From assembly GCA_019639235.1 (NCBI GenBank), contig JAHBSG010000005.1:62001-126000 (forward strand): a stretch of DNA of 64,000 nucleotides. The letters run 5' to 3'. Below, piece by piece: positions 52,812 through 61,587 of this stretch. This stretch comes from Acidobacteriota bacterium. GTDB taxonomy: Bacteria > Acidobacteriota > Blastocatellia > Pyrinomonadales > Pyrinomonadaceae. The position numbers and the translations under genes were made by a program. Within the stretch, counting starts at the first letter, position 1, and every line of letters begins with the position of its first letter. The notes below the pieces were generated by a model. The model had not been told where the DNA came from and searched no databases. It saw only the letters and a list, made by a program, of their open reading frames with translations.

Positions 52812-53336
52812 ATGCGAGCATTCATCTACAAACTGCACCTTTTGCTCGGCCTCGCGGCGGCCGTTCCGCTGCTCGGTTGGGCGGCTAGCGGTTTTCTCTA
52901 CTCGATCCCGAACGCGGTCGAGGGCGGCGTTATTGAAAAAATAGCTGCGGAGCGGGTCCGCATCTCGCCTGCCGAGGCGATCGAGAGCGCCAACCGGCTC
53001 GCCGGGCGGGAACTTCCGACCACGGCCCTTACGCTCTTGATGAAAGACGGGCGTCCGCAATATCAGTCGATCGGCGGGCTCGGGGCGGATTCGATCTTTA
53101 TCGACGCCGAGACCGGCGTTGCCGAGTTCTCAAAGCCGCCGACGGCTCGGACGCGGTTCTTCCGCGAAGCCCATTTCTATTTCTTTGCCGGCCGTTGGCA
53201 GGTGCCGTTGCTGCTCATCCTTTCCGCGATAGCTACGCTCTCGGTGCTGACAGGCATTTACCTCAATGTTGTCTATTGGGGCGGGCGGCTGCTCGGACGG
53301 CGGAGAAAACAATTGACGGAGGTCGGCGATGAATAA
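52812..53336 (+). CDS. PepSY-domain membrane protein
   Basis: A 174-residue protein with a first TM helix (about 6-30) having the PepSY-TM start KLHLLLGLAAAVPLLGWAASGFLYS, a short periplasmic PepSY-like domain (about 35-115) and a second TM (about 133-158) followed by a basic tail. It is much shorter than the four-TM PepSY iron reductases, so it may be a half-size relative. A redox or metal-reduction role is only suggested by family; the two conserved histidines H9 and H121 may bind haem. Confidence 0.72.
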   Translation: MRAFIYKLHLLLGLAAAVPLLGWAASGFLYSIPNAVEGGVIEKIAAERVRISPAEAIESANRLAGRELPTTALTLLMKDGRPQYQSIGGLGADSIFIDAETGVAEFSKPPTARTRFFREAHFYFFAGRWQVPLLLILSAIATLSVLTGIYLNVVYWGGRLLGRRRKQLTEVGDE

Positions 53337-53399
53337 GCGAACTGCAACTTTTGCTTGTGTCGGCGCGTCTGAGACAATGATCTTTCCAAGGCGGTATAT

Positions 53400-54062
53400 A
53401 TGAAGCGTTTATTTATACTTTTCGTCATCCTCGCGGCCGCGGCCGCTGTTTTTGCACAGAATGAGCAGGCACCGATCATCGACGGCAACTTTGCCTACAA
53501 GGATTGGACCCTTCGGAACCTCAACGGCGAGGGCGAGACGAATCTCCGCGAGTTCGTCAAAGGCAAGAAGTTTGTGATGGTGGTTTACTGGGCTCCGTGG
53601 TGCCCTAACTGGGCACATGACGTGGAGTTCGTCCGCGAGCTTCACGAAAAATACGCCGACAAGGGGCTCTCGATCATCGGCGTCGGGCAGTACGACTCGG
53701 TGCGGAAGATGCGCGAGCACTTCGAGCAAAAGAAGCTCACCTTCCCCTCGGTCTATGAGTCGGACAAACCCGCCGACCGCGAAAAGACGGTTCACTTTGC
53801 CCAACGCCGCGAGGCGGGCGATATGCGCAAATGGGGAACGCCGTGGTACATCTTCATCGAGCCGGCGGCGGTCATGCCCGATGGCGATGTTCTCGTGACC
53901 CGGCCAAAGATCATCAACGGCGAAATGATAAAGCCCGAGGCCGAAAAGTTCATTCGGCAAAAGCTCGGGCTCGAGACGGGAAGTGAGTTGTTGAGTGCAC
54001 GCAGCGAGCCGGTCGAGGCGTGCGACCCCGCGACCGCAGGGCCAAAGCTCCAAAAGCCCTAG
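53400..54062 (+). CDS. exported thioredoxin-like protein with a single active-site cysteine
   Basis: A 220-residue TlpA/AhpC-like protein with a signal peptide (1-19). The thioredoxin fold is evident: WTLRNLNGEGETNLREFVKGK and VVYWAPWCPNW (about 61-71), followed by LSIIGVGQYDS. The active site reads WCPN with no second Cys, so it cannot make the CxxC disulfide. It may act through a single Cys, as a peroxidase-like or scaffold protein. The C-terminus (about 198-220) is a low-complexity tail containing another Cys. The stop overlaps the next gene by 4 bp (convergent). Confidence 0.72.
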   Translation: MKRLFILFVILAAAAAVFAQNEQAPIIDGNFAYKDWTLRNLNGEGETNLREFVKGKKFVMVVYWAPWCPNWAHDVEFVRELHEKYADKGLSIIGVGQYDSVRKMREHFEQKKLTFPSVYESDKPADREKTVHFAQRREAGDMRKWGTPWYIFIEPAAVMPDGDVLVTRPKIINGEMIKPEAEKFIRQKLGLETGSELLSARSEPVEACDPATAGPKLQKP

Positions 54063-54583
54063 GGCATCGCAACGAGCGTGTCCGAGAGTTTCTCAACGAC
54101 GTCAAGCAGCGGCCGGCCGGCCTCGGTCAAACGCCCCGCCGCGGCAAGATCGCCCGAGGTTCGGGCAAGCTCGGTGATGCCGCCGATGATCGGGACGTGC
54201 TTTTTGAGCGGTTCCTTCGTCCGAAACTCGATCTCAAGAGCCTGGAGGCCGGCTTCGAGGTTTCGAATGGCCTGCACGAGCTCCCTCTTGTTCGTTTCAT
54301 TCGCGTCTTTCGCCGCACGGTTCGCCCGCGGATCTTTATCGATGTCCTCAATGCCCTTTGCAACACCGCCAAGCAGGAAGATGAACCGGCTGACATTCTT
54401 GATCTGGACGGCCGCTTTTTCGGCCCCGGCCTTACGTTCGGCAGCGGCATTTGCCGGCAGCGTTGAGCTTGTTACCACCTTCGGCGGCGTGGTCCGTCGG
54501 GTCGTCCGGCGGGTTTGGGCATCGGCCGCAACGGCTGAACCGAGCAGAATGAAGGCGAGAAGTAGTGCGAAACGTTTGGTCAT
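54059..54583 (-). CDS. exported helical protein, function unknown
   Basis: A 174-residue protein with a signal peptide (MTKRFALLLAFILLGSAVAADAQ), then a basic Thr/Arg segment (TRRTTRRTTPP) and a predominantly helical body (about 50-174). No motif recognised. Convergent overlap of 4 bp with the thioredoxin-like gene and divergent from lipB. Confidence 0.6.
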   Translation of the reverse strand: MTKRFALLLAFILLGSAVAADAQTRRTTRRTTPPKVVTSSTLPANAAAERKAGAEKAAVQIKNVSRFIFLLGGVAKGIEDIDKDPRANRAAKDANETNKRELVQAIRNLEAGLQALEIEFRTKEPLKKHVPIIGGITELARTSGDLAAAGRLTEAGRPLLDVVEKLSDTLVAMP

Positions 54584-54635
54584 TGATTTTGTCCGTCCTG
54601 TAAAATGCTAAGCGAAAATCTTATCATAGACGTAG

Positions 54636-55319
54636 ATGCATAAACGCACGCTTGAGGTTCGACGCCTTGCGCGTCAGGATTACCGCACCGCTCTCGGGCT
54701 CCAGAGAGAGCTCGAGCGCGAGGTCATCGAGCTCCGTGAGCGGGACTATATACTCTTGCTCGAGCATCCGCATACTTATACTGTTGGCCGCCGTTCTAAA
54801 GAGAATGGGGTTTTGGCGACCGCCGAAGTGCTCAAGAGCATCGGTGCCGAGGTTTTCGAGACCGACCGAGGCGGCAAAGTGACATATCATGGGCTCGGCC
54901 AGGTGGTCGGCTACCCGATCATTAGCCTTTCGCCCGACCGCGAGGATGTTCACAAATATGTCCGCGACATCGAGGAAGTGTTGATCCGGACGATGGCCGA
55001 TTACGGCATCGAGGCATTCAGGATCGACGGGCTGACCGGCGTTCATACCATCGAGGGAAAGGTCGCGGCGATCGGTATTCATATAAAGCGTTGGGTCACG
55101 ACCCACGGCTTTGCACTCAATGTAAACACTGACCTCAGCTATTTTAATTGGATCATCGCCTGCGAGGGCGAGCCGGTCACATCGATGGAAAGGCTGCTCG
55201 GCCGCGAGGTGCCGATGGCCGAGGTCGAGAATCGGCTGATCCGGAATTTTGTTGATGTATTCGGTGTTGCCGAGGTGACGGGAGATATAGAATTGCCCGT
55301 CGTCTCAGCAGCTCGATAA
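54636..55319 (+). CDS. lipB: lipoyl(octanoyl) transferase
   Basis: A 227-residue enzyme that transfers octanoyl groups from acyl carrier protein to lipoyl domains. The RGGKVTYHGLGQ block (about 77-88) and GKVAAIGIHIKRWVTTHG (about 144-161, catalytic Lys) are intact. The catalytic cysteine sits in ACEGEPVTS instead of the usual PCG-x4-VTS, a loop two residues shorter. The Cys itself is kept, so activity is plausible. lipA is not in the window. Confidence 0.88.
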   Translation: MHKRTLEVRRLARQDYRTALGLQRELEREVIELRERDYILLLEHPHTYTVGRRSKENGVLATAEVLKSIGAEVFETDRGGKVTYHGLGQVVGYPIISLSPDREDVHKYVRDIEEVLIRTMADYGIEAFRIDGLTGVHTIEGKVAAIGIHIKRWVTTHGFALNVNTDLSYFNWIIACEGEPVTSMERLLGREVPMAEVENRLIRNFVDVFGVAEVTGDIELPVVSAAR

Positions 55320-55339
55320 TTGATAATTCGGAGGAAATT

Positions 55340-56323
55340 ATGAAGAAATTGCTTATCTTTACAACGATATCAGTTGCCGCGTTCGCAGCAGCATGCGGCT
55401 CGAGCACCGATGATCACTCGGGCCACGACCATGGCAACACGGCGAATACGAACGCGGCTCCGGCCGGCCCGCTGACGCTGACGAATGCAGAAGTGCCTCA
55501 GCGGATCAAAGACATGATGGCCGCACGCGGCGAGCAGGATGCAGCAGCTCCGCAGGTCCGCATTACAGCGCCGGTCGATGGTTCGACCGTCGAGTCCTCA
55601 ACGGTACGCGTGCAGCTCGTTGTCGGCGGCGACCTGAAGGGCTACAAGCCGGGAATGGATCCTGAGACGAAGATGGGCAATCACATCCACGTCATACTAG
55701 ATAATCAACCGTACGAGGCTTATTACAACATCGATCAGGAGTTCGAACTCCGGAACGTTCCGGACGGCGAGCATACGCTTCGCGTTTTCGCCTCGCGGCC
55801 GTGGCATGAAAGCTATAAGAACGCGGACGCGTTTGACGTTGTGAAGTTCACCGTCAAGAACGGCGGCGCGAACCTCGATCTGCCGGCAACAGCAAGCAAC
55901 GGCCAGCAGATGTCCAATGCAAATGCGAACTCTGCCCCGGCCGCGAACGCCAATGCGAACGCTGCACCGACCCCGGAAGGCAAGGAAATGCCGGCCTCGC
56001 AGGGCGGAGCGATCGACGTCAACAAGCCGCTGCTCACTTACAGCCGGCCGAAGGGCGAATACAAGGGTGCAGACGCCGACCCGATAATGATCGATTTCTG
56101 GCTGGCGAACGCTAAGCTCGTCGGTGACGGCGGAGAGTATCGCGTCCGTTATTCAGTGAACGGCGGCGAACCGAAGATGATCGAAAAATGGGCTCCGCTC
56201 TGGCTCGCAGGCTGGACCGCCGGCAAACACACGATCAAACTCGAACTCATCGACAAGGACGGAAACGTCGTTGATAACGGCGGGTATAACTCGACGACGA
56301 GGGACATTACGGTAAGCAAATAG
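55340..56323 (+). CDS. exported lipoprotein with His-rich N-terminus and beta domains
   Basis: A 327-residue lipoprotein: lipobox AAAC with C20, followed by STDDHSGHDHGNT (possible metal-binding His stretch) and an Asn/Ala-rich linker (about 30-48). Two beta-sandwich-like regions (about 72-178 and 230-327) are separated by another Asn/Ala-rich linker (about 190-215, NANANAN). The first domain resembles small Ig-like folds found in envelope proteins. No enzyme motif. The GGAGGAAATT before the ATG is a strong ribosome binding site. It overlaps the barstar gene by 1 bp. Confidence 0.68.
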   Translation: MKKLLIFTTISVAAFAAACGSSTDDHSGHDHGNTANTNAAPAGPLTLTNAEVPQRIKDMMAARGEQDAAAPQVRITAPVDGSTVESSTVRVQLVVGGDLKGYKPGMDPETKMGNHIHVILDNQPYEAYYNIDQEFELRNVPDGEHTLRVFASRPWHESYKNADAFDVVKFTVKNGGANLDLPATASNGQQMSNANANSAPAANANANAAPTPEGKEMPASQGGAIDVNKPLLTYSRPKGEYKGADADPIMIDFWLANAKLVGDGGEYRVRYSVNGGEPKMIEKWAPLWLAGWTAGKHTIKLELIDKDGNVVDNGGYNSTTRDITVSK

Positions 56324-56649
56324 TGGCAGCAGTGAGATTCGAAAGCTCTAGGGTTCAAGACTGGAAATCCTTCCACGAATACTGCATGGAGGTTTTCGGC
56401 TTTCCCGAATTCTATGGAAAGAACATGGATGCTTGGATCGACTGCATGTCGGGTCTGAATGAAGAAGGAATGACCAGGTTTCTGGTGAGGCAAGATGAGA
56501 TGTTGCAGATCGAATTCACCGACACCGAGGCGTTTCGAACGAGATGCCGGGAGATCTTCGATGCTTTTGTCGACTGTGCGGCTTTCGTAAATCAGCGTTA
56601 CATAGATAGCGGCAGAGCCCCGGCTCTGTCGCTAGTATTTGTGAATTAG
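56323..56649 (+). CDS. barstar family protein (RNase inhibitor-like)
   Basis: A 108-residue protein matching barstar: HEYCMEVFGFPEFYGKNMDAWIDCMSGL carries the helix and loop that contacts barnase (D39/W38-like residues in DAWIDCM). The GTG start overlaps the lipoprotein stop by 1 bp. No barnase-type RNase is encoded nearby, so it is an orphan inhibitor or acts on an RNase located elsewhere or from competitors. Confidence 0.85.
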   Translation: MAAVRFESSRVQDWKSFHEYCMEVFGFPEFYGKNMDAWIDCMSGLNEEGMTRFLVRQDEMLQIEFTDTEAFRTRCREIFDAFVDCAAFVNQRYIDSGRAPALSLVFVN

Positions 56650-56650
56650 G

Positions 56651-56971
56651 GTGAACTGGGTTTACCTCGCAATTGCAGGAGTTTTGGAGATCGCATGGGC
56701 GATCGGGCTGAAATATACCGAAGGCTGGACACGGCTCGTGCCCAGCCTGATTACCGGTCTGCTGATGATCGCGAGCTTTTACTTTCTCTCGCTTGCGGTC
56801 AAGACGCTCCCGATCGGCACGGCCTACGCCGTTTGGACTGGCATCGGGACGGTCGGGGCGGCAATTCTAGGGATGGTGCTCTTCAATGAACCGCGGGATG
56901 CCCTCCGCATCGTCTGCATAATGCTGATAATCGCGGGGATTGCCGGGTTGAAGCTAACGTCGTCGTCCTAG
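56651..56971 (+). CDS. gdx: Gdx/SugE-type small multidrug resistance transporter
   Basis: A 106-residue protein with four hydrophobic helices. The conserved Glu13 (in VLEIAWAIGLKYTEGWTRLVPS) and WTGIGTVGAAILG pattern are the SugE/Gdx signature; Gdx exports guanidinium. A GTG start follows the barstar stop by 1 bp, so the gene is translated from the same mRNA. No guanidine riboswitch precedes it because the upstream sequence is coding. Confidence 0.9.
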   Translation: MNWVYLAIAGVLEIAWAIGLKYTEGWTRLVPSLITGLLMIASFYFLSLAVKTLPIGTAYAVWTGIGTVGAAILGMVLFNEPRDALRIVCIMLIIAGIAGLKLTSSS

Positions 56972-57064
56972 AGTCGGCTTGCGGACGACCGCGAATTCAC
57001 ATATTCTCAAGTATTTCGAATTACGACGATTGCCGCTGCTCGATAGCAGGGCTCATACCAAACT

Positions 57065-57802
57065 ATGCGACGCGATATAACCTCGTGGTACAGCCACAAT
57101 CTGAATATGGACATGCCGCTCGTGGCGTACGGTCACGCCGGCTACCCGCTGCTGATGTTCCCGACCGCCGCGGCGGACTATCTTGAGTACGAGCGATTTT
57201 ATCTGGTCGATGCGATCAAGGACCTGATCAACGCCGGCTTGATCCGGGCTTATTCGATCAACTCGGTCAATAAATACAGTCTGCTTAACCGCGAGTCGCA
57301 TCCCGCGTGGAAGGTCGAGATGCTCAATCGCTACGACCGCTACATCATGGATGAGGTTCTGCCGCTCATTCGCAACGAATGCGGCCAGGATGCCCGCCCG
57401 CTTACTACCGGAGCATCGCTAGGCGCTTTTCTCGCGGCAAACACCTATTTCAAACACTCCGACGCGTTCCGCGGCACGATCGCGATGAGCGGAAGCTACG
57501 ACATTTATAACTACCTCGATAAGGGTTTTTACAACGACAACGTTTACTTCAACAACCCGGCGATGTACCTCAAGAATCTGAACGACGATCATCATTTGCC
57601 GCGGCTTCGGCAGGCGGATTCGATAGTAATCGTCTCGGGTCAGGGCTCATACGAGGCTCCGGATCGCAGCCGCGAGCTTTCAGGGATACTCCACTCGAAA
57701 GGCATTCCGCACCTGCTCGAGCTTTGGGGCCATGACGTCAACCACGATTGGCCGTGGTGGCGAAAGATGCTGCCGTATTATCTCGGGCGGTTCGTTGCAT
57801 AA
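57065..57802 (+). CDS. alpha/beta-hydrolase of the esterase D (EsteraseD/PHB) type
   Basis: A 245-residue cytoplasmic hydrolase. The nucleophile elbow is GASLGA (about 117-122), with Ser as nucleophile; the catalytic His is likely in GHDVNHDWPWW near the C-terminus, and the N-terminus HAGYPLLMFPTAAADYLEYE supplies the oxyanion region. The arrangement matches the putative-esterase/esterase-D superfamily. Substrate is unknown. A bidirectional terminator follows. Confidence 0.85.
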   Translation: MRRDITSWYSHNLNMDMPLVAYGHAGYPLLMFPTAAADYLEYERFYLVDAIKDLINAGLIRAYSINSVNKYSLLNRESHPAWKVEMLNRYDRYIMDEVLPLIRNECGQDARPLTTGASLGAFLAANTYFKHSDAFRGTIAMSGSYDIYNYLDKGFYNDNVYFNNPAMYLKNLNDDHHLPRLRQADSIVIVSGQGSYEAPDRSRELSGILHSKGIPHLLELWGHDVNHDWPWWRKMLPYYLGRFVA

Positions 57803-57825
57803 CAAAGAATCAAAAGAAAAAACGC

Positions 57826-57861
57826 GGCGAATGCAATTGAATGCTTCGCCGCTTTTTTTAT
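57826..57861. terminator. bidirectional terminator
   Basis: GCGGCGAA (57826-57833) pairs with TTCGCCGC (57847-57854) with an inner TGC/GCA pairing. On the plus strand seven Ts follow (57855-57861); on the minus strand the stem is followed by an A/T-rich run from 57825 leftward. It ends both the esterase and the PBP operon transcripts. Confidence 0.9.
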
Positions 57862-57883
57862 TTCGAACCACGGGCCGCGAGTG

Positions 57884-60439
57884 CTACCCGTCGCCCTTCT
57901 TGCCCTTTCGCTGAGTACCTTCGGGTTGCGACGGCTGCCTGGTTTCCGGTGTCCGCCGCGTCTCGGGTTGCGGAAGCGGACGAACGACCGGCGGGGGCGG
58001 ATCGGGAACTGCAGGACGCGTTTCCGTTCCGGGCCGGAGCGTCTCAGTCGAGCCCGTTCCGGTCTGCGTTTCGGTGGTCTCGGTTGTTACGGGCTGTGTG
58101 CTGGCACCCGACTTTGCAGCCGCAAGCTCGGCACGAGCAAGCTTTTCAGCCTCTTCGCGTTTGTTGCGTTCCATCAACGCCCGGATCTCGGAAGGTATCG
58201 GCGGCACGCCCGGGAATGTATCGCGAGTCTTATCCTTCATGAAAGGGTTCATAAAGGCGTTAAAGATCGGCAGGGCCGTTCCTCCGCCCGTCTGCCCGCG
58301 GCCGAGAGATTCTTTCCTAAGCGGATTACCCATCCAAACGCCGGTAACGTAGGTCGGTGTGTAGCCTATGAACCAGACGTCGGTATGCTTATTCACGGTT
58401 CCGGTCTTACCGGCGAGCGGATGGCCGGCGGCACTTGCTCCGGACGCTGTTCCACCACCGGAGGTCACGCCCCGCATCATATCGACCATCGTGAGTGCAA
58501 CGTATTCGCTCGTTACGCGGCTGCTTGAGCCGTCAAACTCCTCAAGCAGCGTTCCATCGCGGCTGTAAACCTTTCGGATCAGGTGCGGCTGAACTCGGAC
58601 ACCTTTATTCGGGAATGCGCCATACGCCGCCACCATTTCGAGGAGCGACGCCTCGGAAGCTCCGAGCGCCGAGGGAAGGCTCGGCGCCATCGGATTCGTT
58701 ATGCCAAAACGGCGGACCATCTGAGCTCCAGCCTGGATCCCGACCTGGTCGAGAAGGTGCACGGCCGCAAGGTTATACGACTTTGCAAGAGCGACCTTCA
58801 TCGGCACATTAGGGTGGCTCGGCGAGCCGTCGTAGTTCGATGGCTGCCAACCGCCCCGCTTGAGCGGAGCACCGCTGACGATCATGTCCGGCGTCATTCC
58901 GTCCTCGACAGCGGCTGCATAAACAAATGGCTTGTATGCCGAACCGGTTTGCCGAAGGCCCTGCGTCGCATTGTTGAACCGGTTAGTGTGAAAATCGTAG
59001 CCGCCGACCATTGCAACGATCTCGCCATTTTTGGCATTTACGGTCGTTATCGCGGCCTGGATCTCCGGAACCTGCTCAAGCTGGACCTCGAGCATCTGCT
59101 TTTCGTTATCGACCTTCTTGATCAAAAATTCGGCAAGGTAACCCGGTTTCAGTTCATCCTTCGGCCGCTTGCCGCTTCGGCCCATGTCCTTCGCCCGGAC
59201 GACGGCTTTGTATCTGCCGAACCTGACCCCGACCTCGTCGGCTGCCGGGTTCTGCGTGACAACAAGCCCCTTGATGTACTCGCCCTCTTCGTATTCGTCG
59301 CCGTACCAGTCGGCATGCTTGAACGCATTCAGGGTCTTCTCGATCTCTTTTTTATCAGTGATCGGCTGGCCTTCGTCATCAAGAAGAATATCCTTATAAT
59401 CCGAACGCCATTTGCGGCCCTTATCGAACGACCTAAGCCGCTCGCGGATGACGCGGGTGGCGATCTTCTGGGCCTCCACGTTGATGGTCGTATAGACCTT
59501 CAGCCCGCCCTGAGCAACACGGGTCGTGTATCGGTCCTCAAGGTACTTACGGACCTCTTCGACCGGATAGTCCCAAGGAGTGGATTTCGGAAGAGCTTGG
59601 TAATATGCCGTGTCCGCGAGCTTGATCGGTTTTGCCTTTGCTGCTTCGACCGCGGCCTGCGAGTACCGCTCGGGGAAATACTTGGCCATCTGGTCGAGAA
59701 CGATGTTTCGCCGCATCTCGGCCCGCTTAATATTTCGAGTAGGCGAATACTCGGGCGACTTCGGAATTGCAGCAAGCAGTGCGGCTTCCTCAAGGCTTAG
59801 ATCCTTTAGCGACTTGCCAAAATACGTCCGAGACCCTGCCTCGAATCCGTAGGCACCCGCTCCGAGAAAGACGTAATTCATATACATCTCGAGGATCTGC
59901 CGTTTGGTATAAAACCGCTCGATCTGGAGAGCTACCATCCATTCGTTCACCTTGCGGGTATAGGTCTGGTCCTTGTACAGAAATAGGTTCTTCGCTAGCT
60001 GCTGAGTTATCGTTGAGGCGCCTTCGGTCGAGCCGGTAGTAAAGTTCTTATAAACGGCACCAGCGATTCGGTAAGGGTCGATTCCTATGTGGTCGTAGTA
60101 GCGAAAATCTTCGATGGCGATAAGAGCATCTTCAACGTTCTGCGGTATCTCGTTTTCCTTGATGGGAATCCGCTTTTCGATGGCGAACTCGGCAAGTATC
60201 GTCTCGCCGTCGTCGGCATAGATCGTAGTCACCTGCGGCGGCCGGTAGGTCGCAAGCGCCGAGACCTCGACCGAATATCGCGAGTTATTGAGATAGTAGG
60301 CCGCAAGGACGCCCGTCAGGCCGCCGGCGGCTAGAGCCAAAAGCAGAGCTGCCGTAAACCAGGCAATCTTTGCAAAAAATCCGTTCTTTCGCTCGAACGA
60401 GCCTATCTCTTTTTCTACTATCTTCTTCTCTCTCGCCAT
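57884..60439 (-). CDS. mrcA: penicillin-binding protein 1A (class A bifunctional PBP)
   Basis: An 851-residue enzyme, starting at the ATG at 60439 (GGAGAAG upstream; the longer frame begins with a TTG). A TM anchor (about 21-46) is followed by the glycosyltransferase domain with EDFRYYDH (catalytic E110) and GASTITQQLAKN, then the transpeptidase domain: SxxK (TGSAYKPF, about S500), SxN (SYN) and KTG (about 680). The C-terminal 110 residues are a Pro/Thr/Glu-rich low-complexity tail. It polymerises and cross-links peptidoglycan. The rodA stop lies 27 bp upstream. Confidence 0.95.
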   Translation of the reverse strand: MAREKKIVEKEIGSFERKNGFFAKIAWFTAALLLALAAGGLTGVLAAYYLNNSRYSVEVSALATYRPPQVTTIYADDGETILAEFAIEKRIPIKENEIPQNVEDALIAIEDFRYYDHIGIDPYRIAGAVYKNFTTGSTEGASTITQQLAKNLFLYKDQTYTRKVNEWMVALQIERFYTKRQILEMYMNYVFLGAGAYGFEAGSRTYFGKSLKDLSLEEAALLAAIPKSPEYSPTRNIKRAEMRRNIVLDQMAKYFPERYSQAAVEAAKAKPIKLADTAYYQALPKSTPWDYPVEEVRKYLEDRYTTRVAQGGLKVYTTINVEAQKIATRVIRERLRSFDKGRKWRSDYKDILLDDEGQPITDKKEIEKTLNAFKHADWYGDEYEEGEYIKGLVVTQNPAADEVGVRFGRYKAVVRAKDMGRSGKRPKDELKPGYLAEFLIKKVDNEKQMLEVQLEQVPEIQAAITTVNAKNGEIVAMVGGYDFHTNRFNNATQGLRQTGSAYKPFVYAAAVEDGMTPDMIVSGAPLKRGGWQPSNYDGSPSHPNVPMKVALAKSYNLAAVHLLDQVGIQAGAQMVRRFGITNPMAPSLPSALGASEASLLEMVAAYGAFPNKGVRVQPHLIRKVYSRDGTLLEEFDGSSSRVTSEYVALTMVDMMRGVTSGGGTASGASAAGHPLAGKTGTVNKHTDVWFIGYTPTYVTGVWMGNPLRKESLGRGQTGGGTALPIFNAFMNPFMKDKTRDTFPGVPPIPSEIRALMERNKREEAEKLARAELAAAKSGASTQPVTTETTETQTGTGSTETLRPGTETRPAVPDPPPPVVRPLPQPETRRTPETRQPSQPEGTQRKGKKGDG

Positions 60440-60465
60440 AAAACTTCTCCGAGAACTCGCGGACC

Positions 60466-61584
60466 TCAATTCACGAACCGCCGCATTTTGATACTGACGA
60501 CAAAGCCGATCGCAATGAACGTAGCAAGCATCGCCGAAAGCCCGGCACTCATCAGCGGGAGCGGAACACCGATCACCGGCAAGATGCCGAGCGTCATACC
60601 GATATTCATGAATATCTGAAACGCGAGGCCCGCCGCGATCGACATTATAACAAGCATTCCCGCCCGGTCGTTAGCCTCGCGAGCACCGGCGATGAGCCGC
60701 GAAAGCAGTAACGCATATGCGAGCAGGAGCGAAACGCAGCCGATGAAACCGGTGTGTTCGGCCGTAACGGCGAAGATGAAATCCGTTTGCGGCTCAGGCA
60801 GGAACTTAAGAACGCTCTGCGAGGTTTCCGTATCACCTTGTATGCCCGCAAGTCCGCCCTTGCCGACCGTGATCATCGATTGGATCGTGTGGTAACCGAA
60901 GCCGCGCGGATCGACCGCTTCCGGGTTGATGATCGCCTCGATCCGCTGCCGTTGATACTGCTTGATAACACCGCTTTGGACGCCGACATAATATGACGTC
61001 GGGATGAGGATCGCCGCGGCGAGAAGGGTCGCAACTATATAGCGCACCTTAATGGCCGAAAGGAAGAGCACGGCAGCCAGCAGCGGGAAATATGTGATCG
61101 CTTGCCCGGCATCGGGCTCAAGCATTATCAGGCCGACCGGGCCTGCGAGGATCGCACCGCCGATCAAAAGCTCTTTGAACTTGAGCGGCACCGGTTTTCG
61201 GTCGCCGAAGTACTTTGCGAGCATCAGCACGGTCGGGATCTTGGCAAATTCTGACGGCTGAAACTGACCGACGACCGGCAACCAAAGCCATGCCTTTTGC
61301 CCATTGACCTCCACTCCAAGCGGCGTCAGAACGAGAAAGAGCAGGAGCAGCCCGAAGCCGTAAAAGATCGGGGCCGCCTCGATTATCCTGCGGTAGTCTG
61401 TGAAAGCTACCACCAGAAAAGCGAAGGTCGCGATCCCAAGCCCGATGATCTGTTTTGTCCAATATGAGGCGGTCGGGACGGCGTTATGTATCTGCCAAAT
61501 GCCAAAGCAAGCGATAGCGATAGCCAGCACCGACGTGAGCCAGTCAAAATCCCTTAGTGAGCGTCTTTCGAGTATCGCGACCAT
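60466..61584 (-). CDS. rodA: rod-shape peptidoglycan polymerase RodA
   Basis: A 372-residue SEDS-family glycosyltransferase with about ten helices. Diagnostic blocks are FQPSEFAKIPTVLMLAKYF (about 109-127), LEPDAGQAITYFPLL (with the catalytic-site Asp, about 161-175) and GVPLPLMSAGLSAM near the C-terminus. It polymerises lipid II during lateral wall growth together with PBP2, encoded 3 bp upstream. Confidence 0.95.
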   Translation of the reverse strand: MVAILERRSLRDFDWLTSVLAIAIACFGIWQIHNAVPTASYWTKQIIGLGIATFAFLVVAFTDYRRIIEAAPIFYGFGLLLLFLVLTPLGVEVNGQKAWLWLPVVGQFQPSEFAKIPTVLMLAKYFGDRKPVPLKFKELLIGGAILAGPVGLIMLEPDAGQAITYFPLLAAVLFLSAIKVRYIVATLLAAAILIPTSYYVGVQSGVIKQYQRQRIEAIINPEAVDPRGFGYHTIQSMITVGKGGLAGIQGDTETSQSVLKFLPEPQTDFIFAVTAEHTGFIGCVSLLLAYALLLSRLIAGAREANDRAGMLVIMSIAAGLAFQIFMNIGMTLGILPVIGVPLPLMSAGLSAMLATFIAIGFVVSIKMRRFVN

Positions 61585-61587
61585 CTG

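Noticed and set aside
56560-56650. guanidine riboswitch before the Gdx gene
   Set aside because: The upstream sequence is the coding end of the barstar gene; I see no ACGR-type or kissing-loop motif.
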